Origin: an uncultured bacterium | GTDB lineage: Bacteria; Verrucomicrobiota; Lentisphaeria; Victivallales; UBA1829 | Direction of reading: 5' to 3' | Length of the DNA: 64,000 nt | Assembly: GCA_902778895.1 (NCBI GenBank) | Contig: CACYZF010000001.1 | Span: 124,001-188,000 of the forward strand | Shown here: piece after piece, positions 45,622 to 54,074 of the stretch | How positions within the stretch are numbered: position 1 is the stretch's first letter | How the letters are laid out: each line of letters opens with the position of its first letter | Program-made: the position numbers and the translations under genes | Notes under the pieces: model-generated | The model's database searches: none | The model's input: the letters and a program-made list of their open reading frames with translations, nothing else | Told to the model about the DNA's origin: nothing

Positions 45622-46062
45622 AAATCGTGGAAAAATCGTGGAAAAATAACGTTTTTGGTGTGTTTTTTAGGTGATGTTCGGCTCTCTCCTAAAGAGCAGG
45701 TCGCTGGTTCGACTCCCGCCGCCGCCGCCAATTTTTTACATGTTTTAAGCTCAAAAAGAGTAGATTTGATAGAAACCGATAAAACCTGCTTTTTTATGGT
45801 TTTGCGGAAAAAATCGTGAAAAAATCGTGAAAAATCCTTGAGCTCAAAACTTCTGTCTCCGAGCTCAAGTTATAAAGGAGGGAGGAGGAAAAAGCCACAA
45901 TTACTTTGAGGTGGGCCTCCTTGCGATACGTCTTTTCCCCTCATATTTCCGACAACAGGAAGGCGTTTTGTGGGACAAGCGCTCCCAGAAAACGTTCTCA
46001 CCTCAAATCCTCCTCACTGGAAGCCGTTTTTGATCTTAAATCGTGAAATAATCGTGAAAAAC
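45622..46062. promoter_or_regulatory. Two further sets of integrase arm-type sites around the right att site
   Basis: Direct pairs of AATCGTGGAAAA lie at 45622-45645 inside the element. Pairs of the variant AATCGTGAAAAA lie at about 45809-45834 and 46038-46062, outside it. All keep the 10-12-base spacing. The outer sets lie at the same distance from a tRNA 3' end as the left-end sites at 21985, so they look like the left end of a second, related element in tandem. The stretch 45562-46221 has no other supported gene. Confidence 0.6.
45679..45731 (+). other. Right attachment site and duplicated tRNA-Arg 3' half
   Basis: 45679-45703 repeats the 25-bp core of tRNA-Arg exactly. 45704-45731 continues as a tRNA-like T arm (CTGGTTCGACTCCCG) and ends in GCCA, but with several changes from the intact tRNA. 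There is no D arm or acceptor 5' strand, so it is not a functional tRNA. The differences after the core suggest that this half came from another host tRNA allele or a previous element. Confidence 0.85.
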
Positions 46063-46221
46063 TGCCTCCTGTTGCCTTTTAACGGGTGGCGGCAACCATG
46101 TTCATGATTCCCGTGTCAGCCTGTTTTTTTCTTGTTTTTCCGCAAAAAGCCTTGATTTCTTCCGTCTTAAGGTTATTTTTTATACTAACAGTATAAATTT
46201 CAACGTTTCCATCCCGAGGAC

Positions 46222-47819
46222 ATGATGGCGCATTGGCTTCCTAAAAAAGAAATGACGGAAGAAGACATCAAGCTTCATTTCATCACGCCTGCCATTCAGC
46301 AGAAGTGGGGAAACGATCGTATCTCGATGGAAACGAACGTCCAGCTGACCGACGGCAAGATCGAACTCAAGGGCAACACACCTGTTCGCAAAAAGCCAAA
46401 GAGAGCTGATTACGTCCTGTACCAGAGCCCGTACAATCCGATTGCTGTCGTGGAGGCCAAGGACAACAAGCATACCGTATCCGCTGGGCTTCAGGAGGCA
46501 AAGGGATATGCGAAAATGCTGGACGTGCCGTTTGCATACAGCTCGAACGGGGATGCTTTTTACGAGTTCGATTTCCTGACTGGGGAGGAACGCCTGATTG
46601 AGCTTGACCAGTTCCCATCCCCGGAAGAGCTGAAAAGCCGTTACCGCCAAAGTGTGAATTTCGGAAAAGGTCTGACTCCAGATGAAGAAACAATCATGGC
46701 GCAGCCCTACTATTCCGGCCAGAACACCTATCCTCCCCGGTATTATCAGCGTGTGGCGATCAATCGTACGGTGGATGCCATCGCCAGAGGGCAGCAACGC
46801 ATTCTGCTTGCCATGGCAACCGGGACAGGAAAGACCTACACGGCATTCCAGATCGTTTATCGTCTGCTGAAAAGCGGCATGAAGCGAAAGATTCTGTACC
46901 TTGCTGACCGAAACAATCTGGTCGATCAGTCCATCGAGCAGGACTTCGCTCCGTTGGGCAAAACGATTCACAAGGTCGATTACAGCAAAGACGATCCCAC
47001 GACCATTACAAGTTACGAGGTCTATTTCGCGCTTTATCAGCAGCTGATTGGGGATGGCGGAGCCAAGCACTACGAAGAACTCTTCAAACCGGAGTTTTTC
47101 GACCTTGTCATCGTTGATGAGTGCCACCGTGGTTCAGCTGCAGAGGACAGCCAGTGGCGTACTATCCTGGAGTATTTCAAGAATGCCACGCAGATTGGCA
47201 TGACCGCCACACCGAAGGAGACCAAGTACGTTTCCAACATCGACTACTTCGGTGAGCCGCTGTATTCTTACAGCCTCCGCGAAGGCATTGAAGACGGTTT
47301 CCTTGCCCCGTTCCGCGTCATCAACCTCAAGACCAACATCGGCGATGGATGGCGTCCTACACTCGGACAGCGCGATGTCAACGGAGAACTGATCCCGGAT
47401 CGAATCTACAACAATCTGGACTACGACTACAACATCATCCTTCAGGACCGCATCGACGAGGTTGCGACGGAAATCACAAACTATCCGAAGGAAACAGACC
47501 GCATGGCAAAGACGATTGTTTTCTGTGCCAACGAGGACCATGCGGAGCGTATGCGCTGTGCTCTGGCGCAATGCAATGCGGACATGATGAAGGTCAATCC
47601 CGACTACGGCAAGAACAAGCTGAAAGAGTTCATTTCCGTGCGCGCCGAATACCCGGTTATCGCGACGACCTCCGAATTGCTCTCCACGGGGACCGACTGC
47701 AAGATGACGAAGCTCATCGTACTGGACCAGAGAATCAACTCCATGACAAAGTTCAAGCAGATCATCGGTCGCGGTACCCGGATCAGGGAGAACAAGCTCT
47801 TCTTCGTGGTCATGGACTT
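46222..47819 (+). pseudogene. hsdR: Type I restriction enzyme R subunit, truncated and fused to an integrase fragment
   Basis: The frame encodes about 532 residues of HsdR. There is an N-terminal nuclease region with VAVVEAKDN-type catalytic residues (NPIAVVEAKD), SF2 helicase motif I LAMATGTGKTYT, DEAH-like VDECHRG, TGMTATPKE-like MTATPKET, and a C-terminal RecA lobe with QIIGRGTR. At about 47818, right after VVMDF, the sequence switches to an integrase C-terminus in another frame, so the remaining HsdR C-terminal part is lost. The hsdM and hsdS genes are absent. It is therefore unlikely to restrict DNA, though a truncated helicase could be made. GAGGAC precedes ATG 46222. Confidence 0.88.
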
Positions 47820-48110
47820 CACCATTCGCTCCGGCACAGTTTCGCGAGTTTCTGTGCAGAGGCGGGTGTACCGAAGGCCACTCTGCTCTCCATCCTCGGC
47901 ACCAATTCCGAAATCGCCGACAAATACTATACGCACGTTAGCGAGGAAAGCCAACGGAAGGCTGTCGAAGCAATCAGCAGCCGGAATGCAAACTCATCCC
48001 AGGCAAAAATCGACCGGGTGCTGAATCTGCTGATGCCGGACGGCAATCAACCGGAACACGCGTCCAACGGCACCCTCCGGAAAGTCCTAGAAATCCTGAA
48101 AGAAGCATAG
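47820..48110 (+). pseudogene. C-terminal fragment of a tyrosine recombinase
   Basis: The frame ending at TAG 48108-48110 reads HSLRHSFASFCAEAGVPK, then LLSILGTNSEIADKYYTHV and a Lys/Ala-rich tail. HSLRHSF is the H-x-x-R box and KYYTHV the nucleophile Tyr segment of XerC/integrase-type recombinases. Only the last 96 residues or so survive, joined to hsdR. It marks the scar of another integration or deletion event and is a different subfamily from the intact integrase at 44071-45396. Confidence 0.82.
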
Positions 48111-48130
48111 GTCCGAGTTCAATATCAGGT

Positions 48131-48303
48131 CATGGACAGCCTGGACAGGCGGTTGTATTAGCCCTATGGGAAACCAAGATATATTGCATCTCTTCATCTG
48201 ATGTTTCCCGGTTTTTACGTGCACGCGCATGTAAAAAACAATACCACTTTGTCTTTTTTGGTTTCCTTATAGCCGGAGTTAGATGCCTGTCCAGCCTGTC
48301 CAG
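48131..48303. repeat. MITE-like imperfect palindrome
   Basis: The left end reads TGGACAGCCTGGACAGGC and after about 15 bases GGGAAACCAA. The right end is its imperfect reverse complement, TTGGTTTCC ... GCCTGTCCAGCCTGTCCA. The centre is another hairpin, TTTTTACGTGC/GCATGTAAAAA. A third copy of the right-end sequence lies at 51589-51634. A 173-bp element with terminal inverted repeats and no gene fits a MITE or a solo hairpin element. Confidence 0.65.
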
Positions 48304-48547
48304 GGGAGCTGTGTAAGCTCAAAAATCATTGCCGTCTTCTGTTTTTCACATACCTCAAAAAAGGGAGAAGGCCAGATGCCTTGGTCTCTACTGAACGTCA
48401 ACGGAAGACCGCATTACGCGAAATCATCGAATTATATTCCTGTTCAATTCAACTCACATTGAACTGACCCCCCTCTCGCTCATAATTTTTTAAAAAAAAT
48501 AAAGAAAAGAGGCTTGACTTTTTCCAAACATGGGATAAATTAGCCGA
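48304..48547. other. Spacer before structured RNA copy B
   Basis: No gene is seen. It ends with the RNA promoter TTGACT (48514-48519) and TAAATT (48536-48541), spaced by 16 bases. Confidence 0.5.
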
Positions 48548-48787
48548 TGAAACGGTCTTCCTCCCGCTGTGAAAACCGGTTTCAAGCTCATTTCAGTCGT
48601 TATTTCATCGAAAGAACGTGTGAATCCGCCAAGTTTCTAATTTCTCTTTCGATCCTGTTACGAAATAACCAGCACAGGAGCATTATGTCTCCGTTTCTGC
48701 TGGGCGTTTCTCTGTCGTTACAGGATCGGGCTCTTGGCGGAGCCTACACGTTCGCGCATGGGGAAGCGTCCGGCTTTTCTTTTTTTA
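48548..48787 (+). ncRNA. Structured RNA family, copy B
   Basis: The promoter is at 48514-48541. P1 GAACGTGTG (48614-48622) pairs with TACACGTTC (48745-48753). P2 TCCGCCAAG (48625-48633) pairs with CTTGGCGGA (48733-48741). P3 GATCCTGT (48651-48658) pairs with ACAGGATC (48720-48727). P4 CCAGCA (48669-48674) pairs with TGCTGG (48698-48703), with a GGAG/CTCC cap. The 3' end is ATGGGGAAGCGTCCGGC then a T-rich tract. Compared with copies A and C, most stem bases differ but pairing is kept, while TTATTTCA near the 5' end and TGCTGGGCGTTT are conserved in sequence. Open frames through it are incidental. Confidence 0.82.
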
Positions 48788-49203
48788 TCGGACACGTCCT
48801 CGTGCGCAGGATCATAACCGCCGAGGCCGCCCAATGCTCCTGTCCGATTGCCCCCACAGCCATCATCCCGCTAAAGCCGGATTATTCAACGTCCGGCGGG
48901 CAGCGGCATACTCCAACAGTCGGCTTCATCCCCAAAAGTTTGTTTTTTCTCGGATTATTTCAAGGGTACCCAACAAAATGTCCGAGGGTGAGCGGTATAT
49001 TATCGCCAAAACGCAAATCCTGGCGAAAGGATGTTGGTATGCCGATCAGCGTATCCCTAAATAGAAGCAATCTTTCTTAAAATGATAATGCTTGCCGCCA
49101 GTTGAAGAAGTGCCAAGTAAGACGAAGAGCTTATCCCTAAATAGAGCCTGAATTTCTCAAAAATGATGCTATATTATCTGCATCCAACCAGCAGGAGGCA
49201 GAC
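48788..49203. other. Region between RNA copy B and the IS remnants
   Basis: No gene is supported. A hairpin GCCGGATT/CGTCCGGC at about 48876-48900 resembles the conserved 3' end of the RNA. Two related copies of TATCCCTAAATAGA followed by TTTCT-AAAATGAT lie at 49049-49090 and 49131-49173; they look like duplicated left ends of the IS5-type element whose transposase start follows. Confidence 0.5.
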
Positions 49204-49292
49204 ATGGCGCAAAAATCTTGGGAAATCACCGATGAATTCTGGTCGAAAGTGGAACCGTTGATTGCGAACCCCAGGCGGGACCCGAACAAGAC
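49204..49292 (+). pseudogene. IS5-type transposase, N-terminal fragment
   Basis: ATG 49204 (AGGAGGC upstream) starts MAQKSWEITDEFWSKVEPLI and continues to about residue 30, the typical DUF4096-like beginning of IS5-family transposases. The frame is cut at 49293 by the terminal repeat of an IS4-type element. Sequence after the far end of that insertion does not resume the transposase, so the rest was deleted. Confidence 0.75.
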
Positions 49293-50166
49293 CACTACTG
49301 TCCGGTTAAAATATATGGGCACAATTTGCAAAGAGGTCGAGTTGTTCAGGAGCATTCCAGTCTGGAGGTTTCTTCAGGGTATCCCTGTTCAAATTGAGGA
49401 CCTCGACCAGGGCGAAGTCTGACATAAGCGTGTCGCGAAGGCGGTTTGCCAGTTCCGTGATGCCGTATTTGCATTTGCCTGTGAACTTGATTTAGGAGAG
49501 CAACAGGTAGAGGATGAGCGCCACCCAGATTTGCGTCATGACGGCGTTCTTTGAGGTGCCGAAGAAGCTTTTGATTTTGAGGTTCTGCTTAATCCATTTG
49601 AAGAAGAGTTCGATCTGCCAGCGCTGCCTGTAGATTTCCGCGATTGATGAGGCGGCAAGCTTGGAGTTGTTGGTCAGGAACTGATACGTTTTTCCCTCGT
49701 CGTCCATGAATTCGATGAGCCGGAGTTTACCAGGGTATTTTTTGAACGAGGCTGGGGCCGTATAGCCGATGCGTTCGTCTGGAATCACGCCTTTCTTCGG
49801 CAGAGCCGGGCGGTGCTGTCCGGCAACCTCGAAACGGGCTCCATGTCGAGATGGTACATGCGATTTGCATTCATGAGCAGACCCGACTCGACCTCGCGGA
49901 GAGAATCCTTTCCGGCGAGCTGGGCGTAGAGAATCGTTTTGAGCTGACGGATTGCGGTAAAATGCTTGCAGTAACGGTCGCCGGAATGTTTTTCCACGCT
50001 TTTTTCAAAACGATATCGGGGAATAAACTTGAAAAGTTACTGAAAGATGCTATAGTAGTACATTGTCGGGCCTCCTACGTTTATATTGAGGTTGTTTGTG
50101 CTCTTTAATATAGCGCAGGAGCCGACTTTTTCAATCATAACCCAAAACTTTTACCGGACAGTAGTG
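49293..50166 (-). mobile_element. Decayed IS4-family insertion sequence (DUF4372 type)
   Basis: The terminal inverted repeats are CACTACTGTCCGGTTAAA (49293-49310) and its near-exact complement at 50149-50166. Inside, minus-strand frames at 49785-49997 and 49492-49788 encode the start (SGDRYCKHFTAIRQLKTILY, DUF4372-like) and the end (YRQRWQIELFFKWIKQNLKI, the conserved Y-x-x-R-W-x-I-E of IS4) of a transposase. The middle of the gene is missing and the frames are split, so it cannot move by itself. The element sits inside the IS5-type transposase gene. Confidence 0.82.
49492..49997 (-). pseudogene. IS4-family transposase with internal deletion and frameshift
   Basis: Two frames meet near 49785-49790. 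The upstream one gives about 70 N-terminal residues with KDSLREVESGL. The downstream one gives 98 C-terminal residues with the catalytic Glu region QRWQIELFFKW. Full-length members of this group have roughly 400 residues, so more than half is lost, including the DDE Asp residues. Confidence 0.8.
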
Positions 50167-50401
50167 CTAACTCCTAAAAAATGATCGAATGGATTTTCAA
50201 CGTATGAACAAAAAGGCCAACGCATGAAAATCTGTGCGCGGCGATTTGACGGAAACCATCGATAATCTTCGAGCTGGACTTTGCCGGACGCGAAAAGTTG
50301 CCTAAAACCGTTTTTAGAAGGGTTCCAAAAAACTGTTTAGAGGCATTCAAGCTGAAAACACAGAGCCTTATGCAAAAAAACATTGAGGAGATATCAAAAA
50401 A

Positions 50402-51559
50402 ATGAAAAAGAGTGTCAATCCATTCAGCATTACCGCACTGGCGGATGAACTGGATCTTTCCCTTTCCGAATATTCAAGATGGTTCGAGAAGAACAGTCAT
50501 CACATTTCCCGCAGTTTCATGGGGGTCGCTGTCACGCTGATCCTGTTCCTGCTCCTGTTGCTTGTTTTGAGAAAGTTGGCTATTCCCATGATCGCACGGA
50601 AAAAGCCCTCTGTGGCGAAAACGATTCAGACAATTTCGGTTCCTCTGTCCCTGCTGGTACTCTGGATGGGACTCTCCGTCAGCGCGGATCTGATGAATCT
50701 GCCAAGCCGCCTGGATCTGGCAGTGGACAAAATCTTCTGTGCGCTTCTGATTATTACGGCGCTAACTCTGGTTCTGCACGGTGTCCGTTGCGTATCTGAA
50801 ATTCTTACGGAAAAATTTCGAAAGAGCGACCCGGACAAAAAATTGCTGTTGGATCTTCTCCACAGCCTCATACGATTGGCCGCATGGAGTCTTGCGGTTT
50901 TCTTCATCCTTCAGAACATCTTCATGATGAATGTAACGCATCTGCTGGTCAGTGCTGGAGTGTTGGGGTTGGCGATCGCATTTGCCGCACAGAACACTGT
51001 GGCGAATATCTTCGGCGCTTTTTCCATTCTGGGAAGCAAACTCTTCAAGGTGGGCGACTGGATTCGAGTCGACAAATCCGAGGGTGTCGTGGAACGTATC
51101 GGTTTCCGCAGCGTCAGGTTGCGGGCATTCGAAGGCAGACTGATCGACATTCCCAACCGTATTATTGCCGATTCCCAGGTGGAAAACTTCAGCGACCGGG
51201 CATTCTGGCGTGAGCACTTCTGCTTCGGTTTGATTTATCAAACCTCGCCAGAAAAGATCGAACAGGGGCGACAGATTCTTGAGGAGATTGGACGCGACCT
51301 CGCCAACGATATGGCTCCGGGAAGAAGCGTCCGATTCGATTTCATCCAGCTTGATTCTTCTTCGCTGAACGTCGATGGATATGTTTGGTTCCGAATCTCC
51401 GACTGGTTCACGATGCGTTCTGCCCGTGGCCGATTCAATGGAGAAGTCCTCCGCCGGTTCAATGAAGCCGGTCTGGAGTTCGCCTTCCCGACCAGTACGA
51501 TATTTCTGCAGGAAGAGCCGGCAGAGCCGCCTTCACCGACTCCATTCGAGGGAAAATAA
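50402..51559 (+). CDS. MscS-family mechanosensitive channel
   Basis: The 385-residue protein has a short cytosolic start and five hydrophobic helices up to about residue 215. The MscS core follows: the pore helix with LLVSAGVLGLAIAFAAQNTVANIFGAFSI and the beta domain with KVGDWIRVDKSEGVVERIGFRSVRLR and IPNRIIADSQVENFS. The C-terminal alpha-beta vestibule ends in a Pro-rich tail. It would open under membrane tension to release solutes. SD GAGGAG lies a dozen bases before the ATG. It is the only apparently intact gene in this decayed zone, between IS remnants and the inverted operon. Confidence 0.93.
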   Translation: MKKSVNPFSITALADELDLSLSEYSRWFEKNSHHISRSFMGVAVTLILFLLLLLVLRKLAIPMIARKKPSVAKTIQTISVPLSLLVLWMGLSVSADLMNLPSRLDLAVDKIFCALLIITALTLVLHGVRCVSEILTEKFRKSDPDKKLLLDLLHSLIRLAAWSLAVFFILQNIFMMNVTHLLVSAGVLGLAIAFAAQNTVANIFGAFSILGSKLFKVGDWIRVDKSEGVVERIGFRSVRLRAFEGRLIDIPNRIIADSQVENFSDRAFWREHFCFGLIYQTSPEKIEQGRQILEEIGRDLANDMAPGRSVRFDFIQLDSSSLNVDGYVWFRISDWFTMRSARGRFNGEVLRRFNEAGLEFAFPTSTIFLQEEPAEPPSPTPFEGK

Positions 51560-51871
51560 GGTCGGGGTTGTATAAGGGTGAATTATTCTTTGGTTTCCTA
51601 TAGGGGGAATGTAGATGCCTGTCCAGCCTGTCCACTACCAGATACCGATAGTTTTTTGCCTCACAATCCGGACCATCACCTCTCTATGATACCGGATTAT
51701 ATTTGATATTAGAAAATAAAAACATTTAGTTATAAAAATAAATAGCGGAGCTAAAATGTCAATTAACCGGATGATTTCTGTGTGACGATTTTATATTTAT
51801 AATATAAAATCGATTTCAGAATTGTAAAAAAATGGGGATAGATATTTTGTCATCTCATCCCCAAACACTTT
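51560..51871. other. Intergenic stretch with repeat copy and operon terminator
   Basis: 51589-51634 repeats the right end of the palindromic element at 48131-48303 (TTTGGTTTCC ... GCCTGTCCAGCCTGTCCA). On the minus strand TGGGGAT pairs with ATCCCCA (51833-51863), followed by a T run, forming the terminator of the inverted clamp operon. Nothing else is seen in these 312 AT-rich bases. Confidence 0.6.
51826..51863 (-). terminator. Terminator of the inverted clamp operon
   Basis: On the minus strand TGGGGAT and ATCCCCA pair around a loop of about 17 bases, followed by seven T residues, nine bases after the GTPase stop. Confidence 0.8.
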
Positions 51872-53890
51872 TCAGAGCATTTTCATCCTATTATTTAAAT
51901 CTTGACACTTTTCTATCATCGATTCTATTGCATCTTTATCCAGTTCATTCAAACTCATGTGATCTGATTCTATACGTAGGCACTTTTCCAGTTCCAAATC
52001 CATAGCTTTGATAAAACTCTCTTTGAGCGCATCGAAGGCGGTCTCGTTCATCCATGCAGCAATCCCTTCCCGGATCTTCTCGACGACATCCTCGATCATT
52101 TCCGCGAACGGGCCAGTCTCGGTGGTCGGATTGAAGTAATCGGCGAAAACCTGTTGAGCTTCGCCGGTGTCGCGCTTCCTGAACTCCCAGAGCAGATTCT
52201 TCCAGCAGTCAATCTTTTTCACCGAGATGGTCGCCTTTCCTGTCACCTCATCGACGTTCACGAAGAAGCTGCTTTGCAGATCGGGCAATTCCAGCCGTTC
52301 GACTACGGTGCGGATCATGGCCTCGGCCTCTTCCGCAGGAAAGCACGGCTCAAACTTGACGCCATCGTCCTTCAGCATCCGCAGCGCAAATTCCCGGAAT
52401 GACTCGTGGACATACTTGCAGATGTTGTTTCTCCGCTCGCCGTTCCGACGCAACGACAACATGAAGTCATCAGTCGTGATCCCCTGGATGTCGACCTTCA
52501 TCTGTTCAACGAGTCTGACCTTCTGCTCGGAGATGATTCGCTGAAGCTTTCTACTCGAAAGCACCTTGCCGTTGAACTCGAAATCGTGGCAGTAATGGAG
52601 TTCGCGCTTGTACTTCGCCGGGTTAAAGTGTCCGTTCGGTACAAGTCGGACCTCATCTGCTGCCGGTTTGTCGTGGTCACGAGGTGTGTTCAGCAAGTAG
52701 TCCCTGAACTGTGTCCTGAATCGTTCCAGCGCATCCACGCGATTCTGCTTTTCATGGAGCTGCGCTTCCAGTTGTTTGAGGATTCCGTCGAGACCGTCCA
52801 GCAGGGTTTGAGCTTCACGCACTACAGCGTCGATGCAGTTCCGTCGCCTGATAGGGCCGATATTGCGAATCAGGTCATTCCGTACATTCTGTTCGAGTGT
52901 GTCGAACTGCGATTCCCGAAGCAGCTCCCACCTCAGTCCGGCCCCGAGCAAATCATCGAAGATGGCACTGTCGGCCTTGCCGAGGTTGGCGTAGATCTGC
53001 TTGAACGCGCGGCTGACCGTATTGAACATTCTCGCCGCCTGCGTGCGCTGCCTGGTGTTCTCTTCCGTGATTCGTTCCGCAGGGAGCCACGGCTTCGCGC
53101 ACATTTCATTCTGGACCAGCCAAACGGGCGTATTGGGGCTTCGAGCATGGATGTCATGCAGGATCTTTGTGGCGTTCCTGTGCAATGGCGCGACACTGCT
53201 TTGAAGGAAAAGCAATAGATCACTGTTCTCAATGATCCAGGAATACCGCTCGGACGCGCTGGTCGTCCACTCCGAGATACCGGAATCCAAACCGGGCGTA
53301 TCCAGCAATACGATTTCCGAGGACAACGGCGATTCCTTATTCTGCGGTACCTTCACGACAACCATGACCGGTTCGCACGGAAGCATATTCTGATCGGCTT
53401 CCAGCACGGCCTTGCACAATGCGTTTTCCAAGTTTGCGGGTGTCAGCGGGTAAACGTGACAGCATGCACCTTTGACTTTATCCGGTTCCCTGACCTTCCG
53501 CAAGCAGAGAAAGACTTCATTCAGGGTTACTTTCGTCAACTGCTGGTCAGGATTGCTTGGCAGCCAGATTTCTACCGTCCCCTGCTGCTCCGGCGTACAT
53601 GTGATGAGCGCAGGGCGAAGCGTGGTGTCGAAGCCAAAACCCGTGGGAGAGGCGTTCCTGTTGCGGGCAAGCAGATTGATGAGCGTGGATTTACCCGATT
53701 TCAGCATGCCGATACCGGATACCACGAAGTATTCAGAGCCGAAAGCATCCAGGGCGTTCAGCAGACAGGCCGTCCAGTCTGCGATATTTGCGATATCTTC
53801 GTCCGATAGTGTATGGAAGTCGGCAGTTGTGCTGATGTTCTGCTTTAACGCAGAGAGTTGTTTGAGTTCATATTCGTTCAAAATGTTCAT
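51872..53890 (-). CDS. Dynamin-like GTPase (second copy)
   Basis: The 672-residue protein starts at ATG 53890 (SD GGAGGG, as in the first copy); the longer frame upstream crosses the leader hairpins. It matches the protein at 33159-35183 along its length. Shared features are the start MNILNE-ELKQL, P loop GMLKSGKST, FGFDTTLRPAL, G3 LLDTPGLDSG, and the same degenerate G4 VWLVQNEMCAK. The two copies have diverged most in the helical C-terminal half. Both retain G1 and G3 intact, so both are probably active. The operon order suggests it works with the clamp homologue and nuclease encoded upstream. Confidence 0.88.
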   Translation of the reverse strand: MNILNEYELKQLSALKQNISTTADFHTLSDEDIANIADWTACLLNALDAFGSEYFVVSGIGMLKSGKSTLINLLARNRNASPTGFGFDTTLRPALITCTPEQQGTVEIWLPSNPDQQLTKVTLNEVFLCLRKVREPDKVKGACCHVYPLTPANLENALCKAVLEADQNMLPCEPVMVVVKVPQNKESPLSSEIVLLDTPGLDSGISEWTTSASERYSWIIENSDLLLFLQSSVAPLHRNATKILHDIHARSPNTPVWLVQNEMCAKPWLPAERITEENTRQRTQAARMFNTVSRAFKQIYANLGKADSAIFDDLLGAGLRWELLRESQFDTLEQNVRNDLIRNIGPIRRRNCIDAVVREAQTLLDGLDGILKQLEAQLHEKQNRVDALERFRTQFRDYLLNTPRDHDKPAADEVRLVPNGHFNPAKYKRELHYCHDFEFNGKVLSSRKLQRIISEQKVRLVEQMKVDIQGITTDDFMLSLRRNGERRNNICKYVHESFREFALRMLKDDGVKFEPCFPAEEAEAMIRTVVERLELPDLQSSFFVNVDEVTGKATISVKKIDCWKNLLWEFRKRDTGEAQQVFADYFNPTTETGPFAEMIEDVVEKIREGIAAWMNETAFDALKESFIKAMDLELEKCLRIESDHMSLNELDKDAIESMIEKCQDLNNRMKML

Positions 53891-54074
53891 TGTTCCCTCC
53901 ATTCGGTAATAAAAAAGTAGCCGGAGGGAAGGCTTGTACTCCTTCGACCTCCGGGATGCAGGGCTCTCTGACATGACTGCATCATGTTCATGTCAGCTTC
54001 TCTCCGCCCCGGATTCGTCTTGTTCCCCTCCTGGCGGATTTCACACGTTGGGAAAACGGAGAGATGAGCGTGGT
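53891..54074 (-). promoter_or_regulatory. Structured leader of the second dynamin-like GTPase gene
   Basis: On the minus strand hairpin 1 pairs CTGACATGA with TCATGTCAG. Hairpin 2 pairs CCGGAGG with CCTCCGG and is followed by a T run. The arm TTCCCTCCG can alternatively pair with the ribosome binding site region TGGAGGGAA. The same arrangement precedes the first copy (33034-33158), with compensatory changes in hairpin 1. Confidence 0.7.

Larger units (their letters stand above)
21865..45703. mobile_element. Integrative element inserted in tRNA-Arg(CCT)
   Basis: The segment is bounded by a 25-bp direct repeat of the tRNA-Arg 3' half, has arm-type repeats at both ends, and carries a tyrosine integrase next to the right end. 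It encodes its own DNA polymerase, helicase and primase plus a sliding-clamp operon, which is a phage-like replication set. No capsid, tail or conjugation gene is visible, so it looks like a phage satellite or a plasmid-like integrative element rather than a full prophage or ICE. The region 35.2-39.9 kb is distinctly AT-rich and seems separately acquired. Confidence 0.85.

Noticed and set aside
45679..45731. A second tRNA-Arg
   Set aside because: Only the 3' half is present; it is the duplicated attachment site.
48547..49080. A 177-codon plus-strand frame, and similar frames at 39466-39769 (minus) and 60812-61258 (plus)
   Set aside because: They run through the three structured RNA copies. 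Similar peptides arise because the RNA is conserved; changes follow base pairing rather than codon positions, and the frames have no common start or SD.
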